From assembly GCA_955652915.1 (NCBI GenBank), contig CATPCJ010000170.1, positions 1 to 33,991 on the forward strand: a stretch of DNA of 33,991 nucleotides, written 5' to 3'. Numbering within the stretch: the first letter of the stretch is position 1; the number at the start of each line of letters is the position of its first letter. Positions 14,551 through 21,863 of this stretch are shown one piece after another. Below the pieces are notes generated by a model. That model had not been told where the DNA came from. It saw only the letters and a list, made by a program, of their open reading frames with translations, and did not search any database. A program made the position numbers and the translations under genes. The stretch is from an uncultured Bryobacteraceae bacterium. Lineage in GTDB: Bacteria; Acidobacteriota; Terriglobia; Bryobacterales; Bryobacteraceae.

Positions 14551-15261
14551 TTAAAAATACTCCCGCAGCTCAGCGAAACTATCAATCCTCAACAGGCATC
14601 CGTCTCCATCCCGCAGCTCTTCGTGTTCCAGCGTCCAAGTGTGCGGATGCGGCACGAACACTGCCTTGATTCCCACTTCCAGCGCGGGATTGATATCGGA
14701 CTTCGGCGAATTTCCAATCATCCACGTTCGCCGGGCATCCAGGTTCCGCTCCTCAATCAAAGCCTTGTATGACGCGGCGTTCTTCTCTTTCACGATCGCA
14801 GTGTGTCCAAAATAGATCGCCAGCCCCGATCGATCCAGCTTCAGTTTTTGCTCTTCCGGATCGCCTTTGGTAAATAGCGTGAGATCGTGCCTCATCGAGA
14901 GATATTCGAGCGTTTCCGGCACGTCCGCGATCAGCTCGATGGGATGGTGCAGGATCTGCTCGGTGAAACTCATCACCCGCGGAAGATCGTCCGCCAGAAT
15001 CTCGCGCTCCACCAGCCTTTGGTAACACTCCCCCAGATTCCTGGCGAAGTTGGCCGTGCCATATCCGTGGACTTTGTTATTCACCGTCTCGATCTCATCC
15101 AGCACCGCCCGCACTTCCGCCGGCGGCAAGCTGGAGTGCGCCAGAAAATCGCAAAAGTCGTCGAACGCGCGCTCGAAGTAGATATTGTTTTCCCACAGCG
15201 TATCGTCGGCGTCGACGATCAGATGTTGCCGGCCGTGAACCTTCAAGCGCTGGGCGGCCAC
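14551..15261 (-). CDS. HAD-superfamily hydrolase
   Basis: Cytoplasmic phosphatase-like protein of 236 residues. Motif I is DADDT (Asp17 nucleophile, Asp19), motif II TLFTKGD, and the acidic motif IV IGNSPKSDINPA; a helical cap of about residues 28-105 fits subclass IA. The substrate is unknown. The start is GTG 15261, placed inside the last codons of the LON-domain gene (19-bp overlap), so the pair is co-transcribed on the minus strand. It converges with the transpeptidase gene across the structured repeat. Confidence 0.88.
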   Translation of the reverse strand: MAAQRLKVHGRQHLIVDADDTLWENNIYFERAFDDFCDFLAHSSLPPAEVRAVLDEIETVNNKVHGYGTANFARNLGECYQRLVEREILADDLPRVMSFTEQILHHPIELIADVPETLEYLSMRHDLTLFTKGDPEEQKLKLDRSGLAIYFGHTAIVKEKNAASYKALIEERNLDARRTWMIGNSPKSDINPALEVGIKAVFVPHPHTWTLEHEELRDGDGCLLRIDSFAELREYF

Positions 15262-15872
15262 TTGGCATGTCCATTTCTAGGCGCGACCTTCCGCGCGTGC
15301 CGGCGCTGCCGCTGCCGTAAGTTATAGGCCGGGAAAAAGTCGGCCAACCTGCGCATGCGGTCCGCCTCCGATCGCGTCGCGAGCAAAACCTGCCGGAACT
15401 CGAGATCGGAAACCACCTGCGCCAGTTGAAAACTGAGCTGTGGATCGGTCATCTCCGGATCTTGCCGATCCTCGTCGTCTTCGTGCGTCCGAATATCGTT
15501 ATAAGCTTCCAGCACGCGTGTCTGAACCTCCGGCGCGATTGGTTCCGATCCTTCATCGTCGAAAAACTCCACCGCCCCGCGCAGGTATGGCTTCTCGTCG
15601 TTCAACATAATGATCTCGAACCGCCGCCGTCCAACCGTCAACAGATCCATGCGCCCATCCGGATATTTCTTCAACACCTTTTCGATGCTGGCGGTGCAAC
15701 CCATGTTGACCACGCCGTTTTCTCCAGCCTGCACAACCCCGAATTCCGTCTTGCCGCGCAACACCTCGCCGATCATCTGTTTGTATCGTTCCTCGAAGAT
15801 GTGCAGCGGCAGCGCCGTCCGTGGGAACAGCACTACTTGGAGTGGGAAAAGCGGCAACAGCTCTTCCTGCAT
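15243..15872 (-). CDS. LON substrate-binding domain protein
   Basis: Stand-alone protein of about 209 residues resembling the N-terminal domain of Lon protease: LLPLFPLQVVLFPRTALPLHIFEERYKQM, here read as LLPLFPLQVVLFP and LHIFEERYKQM, then GCTASIEKVLKKYPDGRMDL and TVGRRRFEI. There is no ATPase or peptidase domain, so it is not a protease; such proteins probably bind protein substrates. The C-terminus is Arg-rich (RQRQRRHARK). ATG 15872 fits the family start; the frame is open upstream to 15941. It overlaps the HAD gene and is divergent from shikimate kinase. Confidence 0.87.
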   Translation of the reverse strand: MQEELLPLFPLQVVLFPRTALPLHIFEERYKQMIGEVLRGKTEFGVVQAGENGVVNMGCTASIEKVLKKYPDGRMDLLTVGRRRFEIIMLNDEKPYLRGAVEFFDDEGSEPIAPEVQTRVLEAYNDIRTHEDDEDRQDPEMTDPQLSFQLAQVVSDLEFRQVLLATRSEADRMRRLADFFPAYNLRQRQRRHARKVAPRNGHAKWPPSA

Positions 15873-15961
15873 GTGTACTATTATGACTTCTTGGCGACGG
15901 CACATCAAAAGTCCCAGCTTGTCCGCACACCAGGCCGCCACCGCGAAGAGACCTGTTGCCG

Positions 15962-16492
15962 ATGATTCTTAAGCTGAAGCGCACGCCTGGCATTTATCTG
16001 GTGGGTTTCATGGCGGCCGGTAAAACCACCATCGGCCGATTGCTGGCCCATGAACTGGGCTGGTCCTTTGCGGACGTGGACGAGGACATCGTGGCGGCCG
16101 AGGGGGCCTCCATCGCCGAAATCTTCGATGCGAGCGGCGAGAGGGAATTTCGGAAAATAGAACAGGAAGCCACTCGAAAACGCGTCAACGAAGTGGTGCG
16201 AGGACGGCCCATGGTGGTGGCTCTCGGTGGAGGCGCATTCGCTCAGGACGACACCCGCGCGTTGCTCGAAGAAAACGGCGTCTCGATCTGGCTGGATTGC
16301 CCGTTTCCCACCGTGCGCCGGCGAATTGAAGACACTTCCCTCCGGCCGCTCGCGCGCGATCCGGAGAAATTCCAAAAGCTCTTCGAAGACCGCCGCGCTC
16401 CTTATTCGAAGGCCGAATATCGGATCGAAATCAACAGCGACGATCCGGCCGAGGCCGTCGCGGAAATTCTAAGACTCCCGATTTTCCAATAG
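15962..16492 (+). CDS. aroK: Shikimate kinase
   Basis: Phosphorylates shikimate at the 3-OH with ATP, step five of the chorismate pathway, in the cytoplasm. The 176-residue protein has Walker A GFMAAGKT (15-22), the shikimate-binding DVDEDI, the segment IAEIFDASGEREFRKIE that carries the conserved Arg, the GGGAF loop, and the lid RPLARD. ATG 15962 is preferred to the TTG at 15956 and gives the usual short N-terminus before the P-loop. It is followed after 2 nt by the glycerate kinase gene. Confidence 0.93.
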   Translation: MILKLKRTPGIYLVGFMAAGKTTIGRLLAHELGWSFADVDEDIVAAEGASIAEIFDASGEREFRKIEQEATRKRVNEVVRGRPMVVALGGGAFAQDDTRALLEENGVSIWLDCPFPTVRRRIEDTSLRPLARDPEKFQKLFEDRRAPYSKAEYRIEINSDDPAEAVAEILRLPIFQ

Positions 16493-16494
16493 CC

Positions 16495-17808
16495 ATGGCT
16501 TCGGCGCTCAGCAAGCAGGCACGTCGCATCCTCGATGCGGCGCTGAAGGCGGCCGATCCCACCGAGGCCGTATTGCGGCGCGTAAGGCGCGACGGCGAAA
16601 CGCTCATCGCCGGCCGCCGGCGTTATGGCCTGAAGAAGTTTCGAAATGTGTATGTCATCGGCGCCGGCAAAGCGGGAGGGGCCATGGCGCTGGCCATCGA
16701 GCGAGTGTTGGGAAAGCGAATCCACAGCGGCTTCGTCAACGTGAAGAGTGCTTCCAGCATTCGCCTGCGCCACGTTGCGCTGAATGAGAGCGGCCATCCG
16801 ATTCCCGATGCCAATGGTGAACAAGGCGCGCGCCGCATCGCGAAGATCGCGCAAGACGCCGGCGCCGATGACCTGATCGTTTGCCTGATCTCGGGCGGCG
16901 CCTCAGCTCTGCTGCCGCTGCCGGCCCCACCCGTCACTCTGAAACAGAAGCGGGAAACCACGCAACTGCTGCTCGACTGCGGCGCCGATATCCACGAGAT
17001 GAACTGTATCCGCAAACACATCTCACTAGTGAAAGGCGGACAATTGGCCCGGCTGGCGTTCCCGGCCACCGTTCTCACGTTGATCCTTTCAGACGTGATC
17101 GGCGACGACCTGGATGTCATCGGTTCCGGCCCAACCGTTCCGGATCGCAGCACCTTCGCGGATGCCCGGGCGATTCTCGAAAAGTACGGCATACAGCGTA
17201 GCGTGCCACGCGAAGTGCGCGAGCGCCTCAGCACGAATGCGCCTGAAACCCCCAAGCCCGGCGACAAAATCTTTGAGAGCGTGCAAAACCTGATTGTAGG
17301 CAGCAATCGCCTGGCAGTGGATGCGGCAGCCAACGAAGCGCGCGCACTCGGCTACCGCACCATGATCCTTTCCACGTTCATCGAAGGAGAAACACGAGAC
17401 GCCGCTCGCGTTCACGCCGCCATCGCGAAAGAGATCCGCGCCACGGGACGTCCCGTGAAGCCGCCGGCGTGCGTAATCTCAGGAGGCGAAACCACGGTGA
17501 CGATTCGGGGCAAAGGACTGGGCGGCCGCAATCAGGAATTCGCGTTGGCGGCGGCCATCGATATCGCCGGCTTGAAAAATGCCGCGATTCTAAGCGCGGG
17601 AACCGACGGCAGCGACGGCCCAACCGATGCAGCAGGCGCATTTGCCGATGGCGCGACCCTCGAGCGGGCGAACGCCTTAGGCCTGGACGCTCACAAATTT
17701 CTAGCGGATAACGACTCTTACCATTTCTTCGAACGCTTAGGAGATCTGATCAAGACCGGTCCAACAGGAACGAACGTCGCCGACATAAGACTGATCCTGC
17801 TCCGCTGA
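16495..17808 (+). CDS. Glycerate 2-kinase (DUF4147/MOFRL family)
   Basis: ATP-dependent glycerate kinase of 437 residues, giving 2-phosphoglycerate. The N-terminal DUF4147 domain shows VIGAGKAGGAMA, LISGGASALLPLP and NCIRKHISLVKGGQLA; the C-terminal MOFRL domain shows VISGGETTV, GLGGRNQEFALA and GTDGSDGPTDAAG, ending TGPTGTNVADI. Length and motifs are complete. It lies 2 nt after aroK and is surely co-transcribed, although the two act in different pathways. The 108 bp after it contain no further gene or clear terminator. Confidence 0.94.
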   Translation: MASALSKQARRILDAALKAADPTEAVLRRVRRDGETLIAGRRRYGLKKFRNVYVIGAGKAGGAMALAIERVLGKRIHSGFVNVKSASSIRLRHVALNESGHPIPDANGEQGARRIAKIAQDAGADDLIVCLISGGASALLPLPAPPVTLKQKRETTQLLLDCGADIHEMNCIRKHISLVKGGQLARLAFPATVLTLILSDVIGDDLDVIGSGPTVPDRSTFADARAILEKYGIQRSVPREVRERLSTNAPETPKPGDKIFESVQNLIVGSNRLAVDAAANEARALGYRTMILSTFIEGETRDAARVHAAIAKEIRATGRPVKPPACVISGGETTVTIRGKGLGGRNQEFALAAAIDIAGLKNAAILSAGTDGSDGPTDAAGAFADGATLERANALGLDAHKFLADNDSYHFFERLGDLIKTGPTGTNVADIRLILLR

Positions 17809-17916
17809 GCCGATCTAGCGACAATCATCATTGGCTGCTGTAGTTGAAACAGTGGCTTCAGGAGTCTTTGAGGCAGGTTTGGCGGTATTGTTAGAGAGCT
17901 CTGGAAAGTATGGTTT

Positions 17917-20900
17917 ATGTCATTCAAATTTCCGCTGGTGCGCCGTCTGGTTTTGCTCGGCGCCGCTGTAGCTGCCGCTCAGGCAGATAGCGACCCGAAG
18001 TATGGGCGCCTGCCGCTCCACTTCGAACCCAATTTGGGCCAAGTCCGGCCGGCGGCCCGCTACTTCGCTCGCGCCGGGAATTATCGGGTTTTTATCACGG
18101 ACACCGAGACCATCCTTGAAACGAACGATTCCAAGCATTCCACTGTCCGGATGAAAATATCCGGAGCGACTCCCGGCGCCCGTCTTGAGCCTCTCGAAAA
18201 ACTCCCCGGAGTTAGCAACTATTTCCTCGGGAACGATCCGGCGAAATGGCGCACCAACGTTCCGCAGTATGCGGGGCTCAAGCGGCATGACGTCTATCCG
18301 GGAATCGACATGATTTTCTACGGCAACGAAGGGCAGCTCGAATACGACTGCATCGTGAAGCCCGGAGCCGATCCCTCGCGAATACGCTTGACCTACGAGG
18401 GCGTTGACCGCTTGCGCTTGGATAGCAATGGCGACCTGCTGCTGGCTGCTGGAGGCTACGGGCTGCGCCAGAAAAAACCGGGGGTGTATCAGCAGGACGC
18501 TTCGGGGCAGCGGCAAGAAGTCCAGGGCGCCTACCAACTCGCCGCGAGCGCCACGGAGGTCCGCTTCCTGGTGGGCGATTACGATCGTACCCGCTCTTTG
18601 GTGGTCGATCCCGCGGTGGTTTATATTGCCTACCCGCGCGGAAGCACCGGCGGCGCCAATGCCTTCGGGATCGCGGCCGACGGCGCCGGAAACGCATACA
18701 TCACCGGGCAAACTACATCCACCGATTTCCCGACTGTTTCACCGGCCCAGCCCAATAACGCTGGAGGTCAGGACGCGTTCATCGCCAAGCTGAATGCGGC
18801 GGGAACGGCCCTGGTTTATTCCACCTACCTCGGCGGCAGCAACAGCGATTACGGCCAGGCGATTGCGGTCGACAATAGCGGTAATGCGTACGTGGCCGGC
18901 GTCACGCTTTCCGGCGATTTTCCCATCAAGTCGGCGGCGCAGGCCGCGAAACCTGGAGGCACGGACGGTTTCGTTACTAAACTCGACGCCAACGGAGCCA
19001 TCGTTTTTTCGACCTATCTCGGCGGTTCGAGCTCAGACTTTGCGACGGCGATCGCTGTCGACGGATCGGCTAATGTCTACATCGCCGGCTCGTCGAGTTC
19101 CACCGATTTTCCAGTGGTCAACGCCCTTCAGCCCACGTTGAGGGGCCTGGTCAATCCATTCATTGTGAAGCTGAATCCTAGCGGATCGAGTTTCGTGTTT
19201 TCTACTCACCTGGGTGGTCCGGGCATTTCCATGGCCACCGGTTTGGCCCTTGGTCTGGATGGCGGCATCTGGATCGCCGGCTCGGCCGGGCCGCTTTTCC
19301 CAACCGTAAACCCGGTTCAGCAGTCTTACGGAGGCGGTGATTCGGACGCCTTTATCGCCAAGCTCGACAGTTCGGCATCGAGCCTGCTGTTCTCCACGTT
19401 TCTCGGTGGCGAACGTACGGACCTGGCGACTGGAATCACCGTGGATCGATTTGGAAATGTTCTTGTTGCCGGAAAGACGTTCTCATCGTATTTCCCGACC
19501 GCCTCGCCTCTTCAGGCAAACCTGGATGACGTCGGGAATGGTTTTGTCGCGAAGTTCAGTCCGAATCCACCGGCATTGCTGTACTCCACTTACTTTAGCG
19601 GCGGTAGCATGGGCACGCTATCCATTGCGGTTGACAATGCCGGGAATTCCACCCTGGCCGGCCAATTCCTCACGCTCGGGGGATTCACGCGGTTCCCCAC
19701 CCTCTACTCGCTGCCCGCGCAGCCGACAAACATTGCGTTCGCCGCACAGATCAGCGCTGACGGAACGACACTGTTGTACTCGACCTTTATAGGCGATCGC
19801 ACCCCCCCGTCCGGTGTGCCTGCACTTACAAGCCCCAACGCGCTGGCTGTCGACAATGCCGGGAATGCCTACCTGGCCGGGAGCGCAGGCGTGCCGTTTG
19901 TCGTAAAGCTATCTCAGGCCACCACGCGGTGCAATGTATCCGTGACCGGCGTGTCCCCCCAGGCATTCCCTGCGAAGGGCGGCACAGGCGTAGTGACCTT
20001 CACGAATCCCAACGCTTGCGCGTTTCCGGTTTACAGCACTGCATCTCCGGATCCCTTTCTGCATTTTGATCCGTTCTTCACGGGCGCCGGACAGACTTCG
20101 GGCCAGATTCCCTTCACTGTGGATCGCAACATGAGCCCCCCGCGCCAAGGGAGTCTGCTCATCAATGGAACCGGCTTTACCATTAGCCAGGACGACGGCC
20201 TTTTCTTTCCCGCATTGAAGCTCATGGGCGGCTGGGACACGCCGGCGATGTCAACTAATGCTTCCGGCGTGCTCGCCATTTCCGGATGGGCGCTAAGCAC
20301 CCGTCCAATCAACGTGGAGATTTACCGCCTCGCGGTTCCCGGCGAACAAGCGCCAGGAGGCCGGGTGTTCATCGGGAACGGAACGTTTGTCGCGGGAAGC
20401 CGGCCTGATATCGCCGCTCAGCATCCCGAGTTTCCATTCAACACCGATGCCGGTTGGAGCTACGCGTTGCTGACCAACACACTGCCAAACAGCGACGGCA
20501 GCGCCGGCAAAGGTAACGGCGCCTACCAACTCATAGTGATCATCCAGGACTCAGAGAACCAAATCGCCACCAATTTCCGAACCATCAGCGTGTCCAACAG
20601 GAACGCCGTGAAGCCTTTCGGAACTATCGACACGCCGGGTCCAGGTTCCATTATTTCGGGTAACGCCTACGTCAATTTTGGTTGGGCACTCACGCCACAG
20701 CCAGCTCTGATTCCGCTGAGTGGATCGACGATCAACGTCTTCCTGGATGGCAAGCCGTCGGGGCCGCTAGCGTCCTACAACAATTTCCGGAACGATATCG
20801 CTACTGCTTTACCGGGCTATCAGAACAGCAACGGCGCGGTCGGCTTCGCCAAGCTCGACACCACGGCGCTCATCAACGGGCAGCACACGATCGCCTGGGG

Positions 20901-21393
20901 CGTTACCGACAATAGCAACCAAACCAGCAGCGTGGGTAACCGAGCATTCACTGTGCTGGACGGAAGTTTCGCACCCCCACCGCAGGACACCCGAACGGCA
21001 CGCATCGTGGATGATCCCGAGCCAGTCCCACCGGCGCGCGCGCCCTTCGGCGGTCATCTTTTGCTGCGGAAAAGCTACGACCTCGAAGCGCCGCTCGAGC
21101 GCTTGGTTCCCGATAAGACTTGGACCTACGGAATCGCTATCGAGCATCTCGACCGTCTGGAATTGCGGCTCCTGGATATCGATTCGAATCCCGTCGCCTG
21201 CACCGCGTACCTTGCCCATGGAGAAGAAAGGCTCCCGTTACCGGCCGGGTCCACGCTCGACCGCGATACGTGCACCTTCTACTGGCAGATAGACGCTTCC
21301 TTCCTGGGCGAGTATCCGCTGGTTTTCTCTTCCGATCTCGGTGACGTTCGCGCGCGCGTGATGGTGCATCCCCAGGCGCAGCAGGCCAGGTAA
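17917..21393 (+). CDS. Large secreted SBBP beta-propeller repeat protein
   Basis: Predicted exported protein of 1158 residues. A signal peptide (LVLLGAAVAAAQA) precedes an N-terminal domain beginning YGRLPLHFEPNLGQ, common in this family. SBBP repeats of about 50-55 residues cover roughly 240-660; typical units read DGAGNAYITGQTTSTDFP, FIAKLNAAGTALVYSTYLGG and SDYGQAIAVDNSGNAYVAG. These form beta-propeller blades. Residues about 670-1070 look like Ig-like surface modules (two GWAL-containing segments), and the final 90 residues form a separate domain with two Cys. The role is unknown; cell-surface display or secretion is likely. ATG 17917 fits the signal peptide, with GGAAAG upstream. Confidence 0.9.
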   Translation: MSFKFPLVRRLVLLGAAVAAAQADSDPKYGRLPLHFEPNLGQVRPAARYFARAGNYRVFITDTETILETNDSKHSTVRMKISGATPGARLEPLEKLPGVSNYFLGNDPAKWRTNVPQYAGLKRHDVYPGIDMIFYGNEGQLEYDCIVKPGADPSRIRLTYEGVDRLRLDSNGDLLLAAGGYGLRQKKPGVYQQDASGQRQEVQGAYQLAASATEVRFLVGDYDRTRSLVVDPAVVYIAYPRGSTGGANAFGIAADGAGNAYITGQTTSTDFPTVSPAQPNNAGGQDAFIAKLNAAGTALVYSTYLGGSNSDYGQAIAVDNSGNAYVAGVTLSGDFPIKSAAQAAKPGGTDGFVTKLDANGAIVFSTYLGGSSSDFATAIAVDGSANVYIAGSSSSTDFPVVNALQPTLRGLVNPFIVKLNPSGSSFVFSTHLGGPGISMATGLALGLDGGIWIAGSAGPLFPTVNPVQQSYGGGDSDAFIAKLDSSASSLLFSTFLGGERTDLATGITVDRFGNVLVAGKTFSSYFPTASPLQANLDDVGNGFVAKFSPNPPALLYSTYFSGGSMGTLSIAVDNAGNSTLAGQFLTLGGFTRFPTLYSLPAQPTNIAFAAQISADGTTLLYSTFIGDRTPPSGVPALTSPNALAVDNAGNAYLAGSAGVPFVVKLSQATTRCNVSVTGVSPQAFPAKGGTGVVTFTNPNACAFPVYSTASPDPFLHFDPFFTGAGQTSGQIPFTVDRNMSPPRQGSLLINGTGFTISQDDGLFFPALKLMGGWDTPAMSTNASGVLAISGWALSTRPINVEIYRLAVPGEQAPGGRVFIGNGTFVAGSRPDIAAQHPEFPFNTDAGWSYALLTNTLPNSDGSAGKGNGAYQLIVIIQDSENQIATNFRTISVSNRNAVKPFGTIDTPGPGSIISGNAYVNFGWALTPQPALIPLSGSTINVFLDGKPSGPLASYNNFRNDIATALPGYQNSNGAVGFAKLDTTALINGQHTIAWGVTDNSNQTSSVGNRAFTVLDGSFAPPPQDTRTARIVDDPEPVPPARAPFGGHLLLRKSYDLEAPLERLVPDKTWTYGIAIEHLDRLELRLLDIDSNPVACTAYLAHGEERLPLPAGSTLDRDTCTFYWQIDASFLGEYPLVFSSDLGDVRARVMVHPQAQQAR

Positions 21394-21439
21394 GGGTGGG
21401 CAATCCTGCCTGCAGCCGGCTTTCAGTTGGACATTCTTA

Positions 21440-21549
21440 TGTGGGGCAGGATGGCATCCTGCGGCGGATTGGTAATCGGCCTGGTGTTGGATCCGGAATT
21501 AATTACGGGCCGATTGCCAATCGGCCGCAGGTTACCAACCTGCCCCACA
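21440..21549. repeat. Second mirror-image two-hairpin element
   Basis: Two 42-bp arms, 21440-21481 and 21508-21549, are inverted copies matching at 37 of 42 positions. Each arm is itself two short palindromes: GCAGGAT-ggc-ATCCTGC (21446-21462) and a GGATTGG-TAATCGG hairpin on the left, GCCGATT-gcc-AATCGGC (21509-21525) and GCAGGTT-acc-AACCTGC (21527-21543) on the right. The layout is that of the element at 14440-14543, but the sequence differs. It begins 46 bp after the SBBP stop and its right end directly touches the hicA remnant. Confidence 0.9.
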
Positions 21550-21656
21550 ATTACTATGACGGGAACGGTTATTGTCGCTTTTCCAAACGCTTTTGCATTA
21601 TCCGATGACTGCCTCGCTGGCGGATCCGAGCCTGAAAGGACTCGGAGTTTACCCAA
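21550..21656 (-). pseudogene. hicA: Remnant of a HicA-type toxin gene
   Basis: From a TTG at 21656 the frame reads MGKLRVLSG, which I recognise as the usual start of HicA partners of this HicB subfamily. The next recognisable segment, RQRGSHRIMQKRLEK (the HicA dsRNA-binding-type core with GSH), is in another frame, and TITVPV follows in the first frame again. About a dozen residues between the start and the core appear deleted, and everything after TITVPV is missing: the repeat element starts at once. No functional toxin can be made. Confidence 0.7.
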
Positions 21657-21859
21657 CCCGGCACCTCAACCTGAGTCACGAAAACATCGTTGTGACAGCG
21701 CCGGGCTACTTCGGAATCGGAGGCCGTTTCGAAGAACAGCGTGAGCGCTTCAATGAGGTTGGCCCGCGCTTCTTCAATCGACGCACCCTGGCCGGCAATG
21801 TCGAGCTCCGGGCACAACGCCACAAAACCGCCGTCCTCGCGTTCGATAATCGCGGTCAA
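21649..21859 (-). pseudogene. hicB: HicB-family antitoxin gene, frameshifted at its end
   Basis: The translation TAIIEREDGGFVALCPELDI, then ASIEEARANLIEALTLFFETA and VFVTQVEV, is a HicB antitoxin domain of about 68 residues. The C-terminus reads V-E-V-P-G-W and runs on into hicA sequence to a stop at 21569. Removing one base from the CCC at 21657-21659 would give V-E-V-P-V-G followed by the TAA at 21649-21651, the normal HicB ending. The start is a TTG that corresponds to an internal Leu of relatives (L-T-A-I-I-E-R-E), so the 5' codons also seem lost at the junction with the upstream gene. The folded domain might still be expressed. Confidence 0.75.
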
Positions 21860-21863
21860 TAAC

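Noticed and set aside
17920-18711. 263-codon open frame antisense to the SBBP protein gene
   Set aside because: Overlaps the signal peptide and N-terminal domain of a clear gene; the composition is that of an antisense shadow.
18660-19900. Regular DNA repeats in the SBBP gene as a possible array
   Set aside because: They are degenerate coding repeats of beta-propeller blades, not nucleotide repeats.
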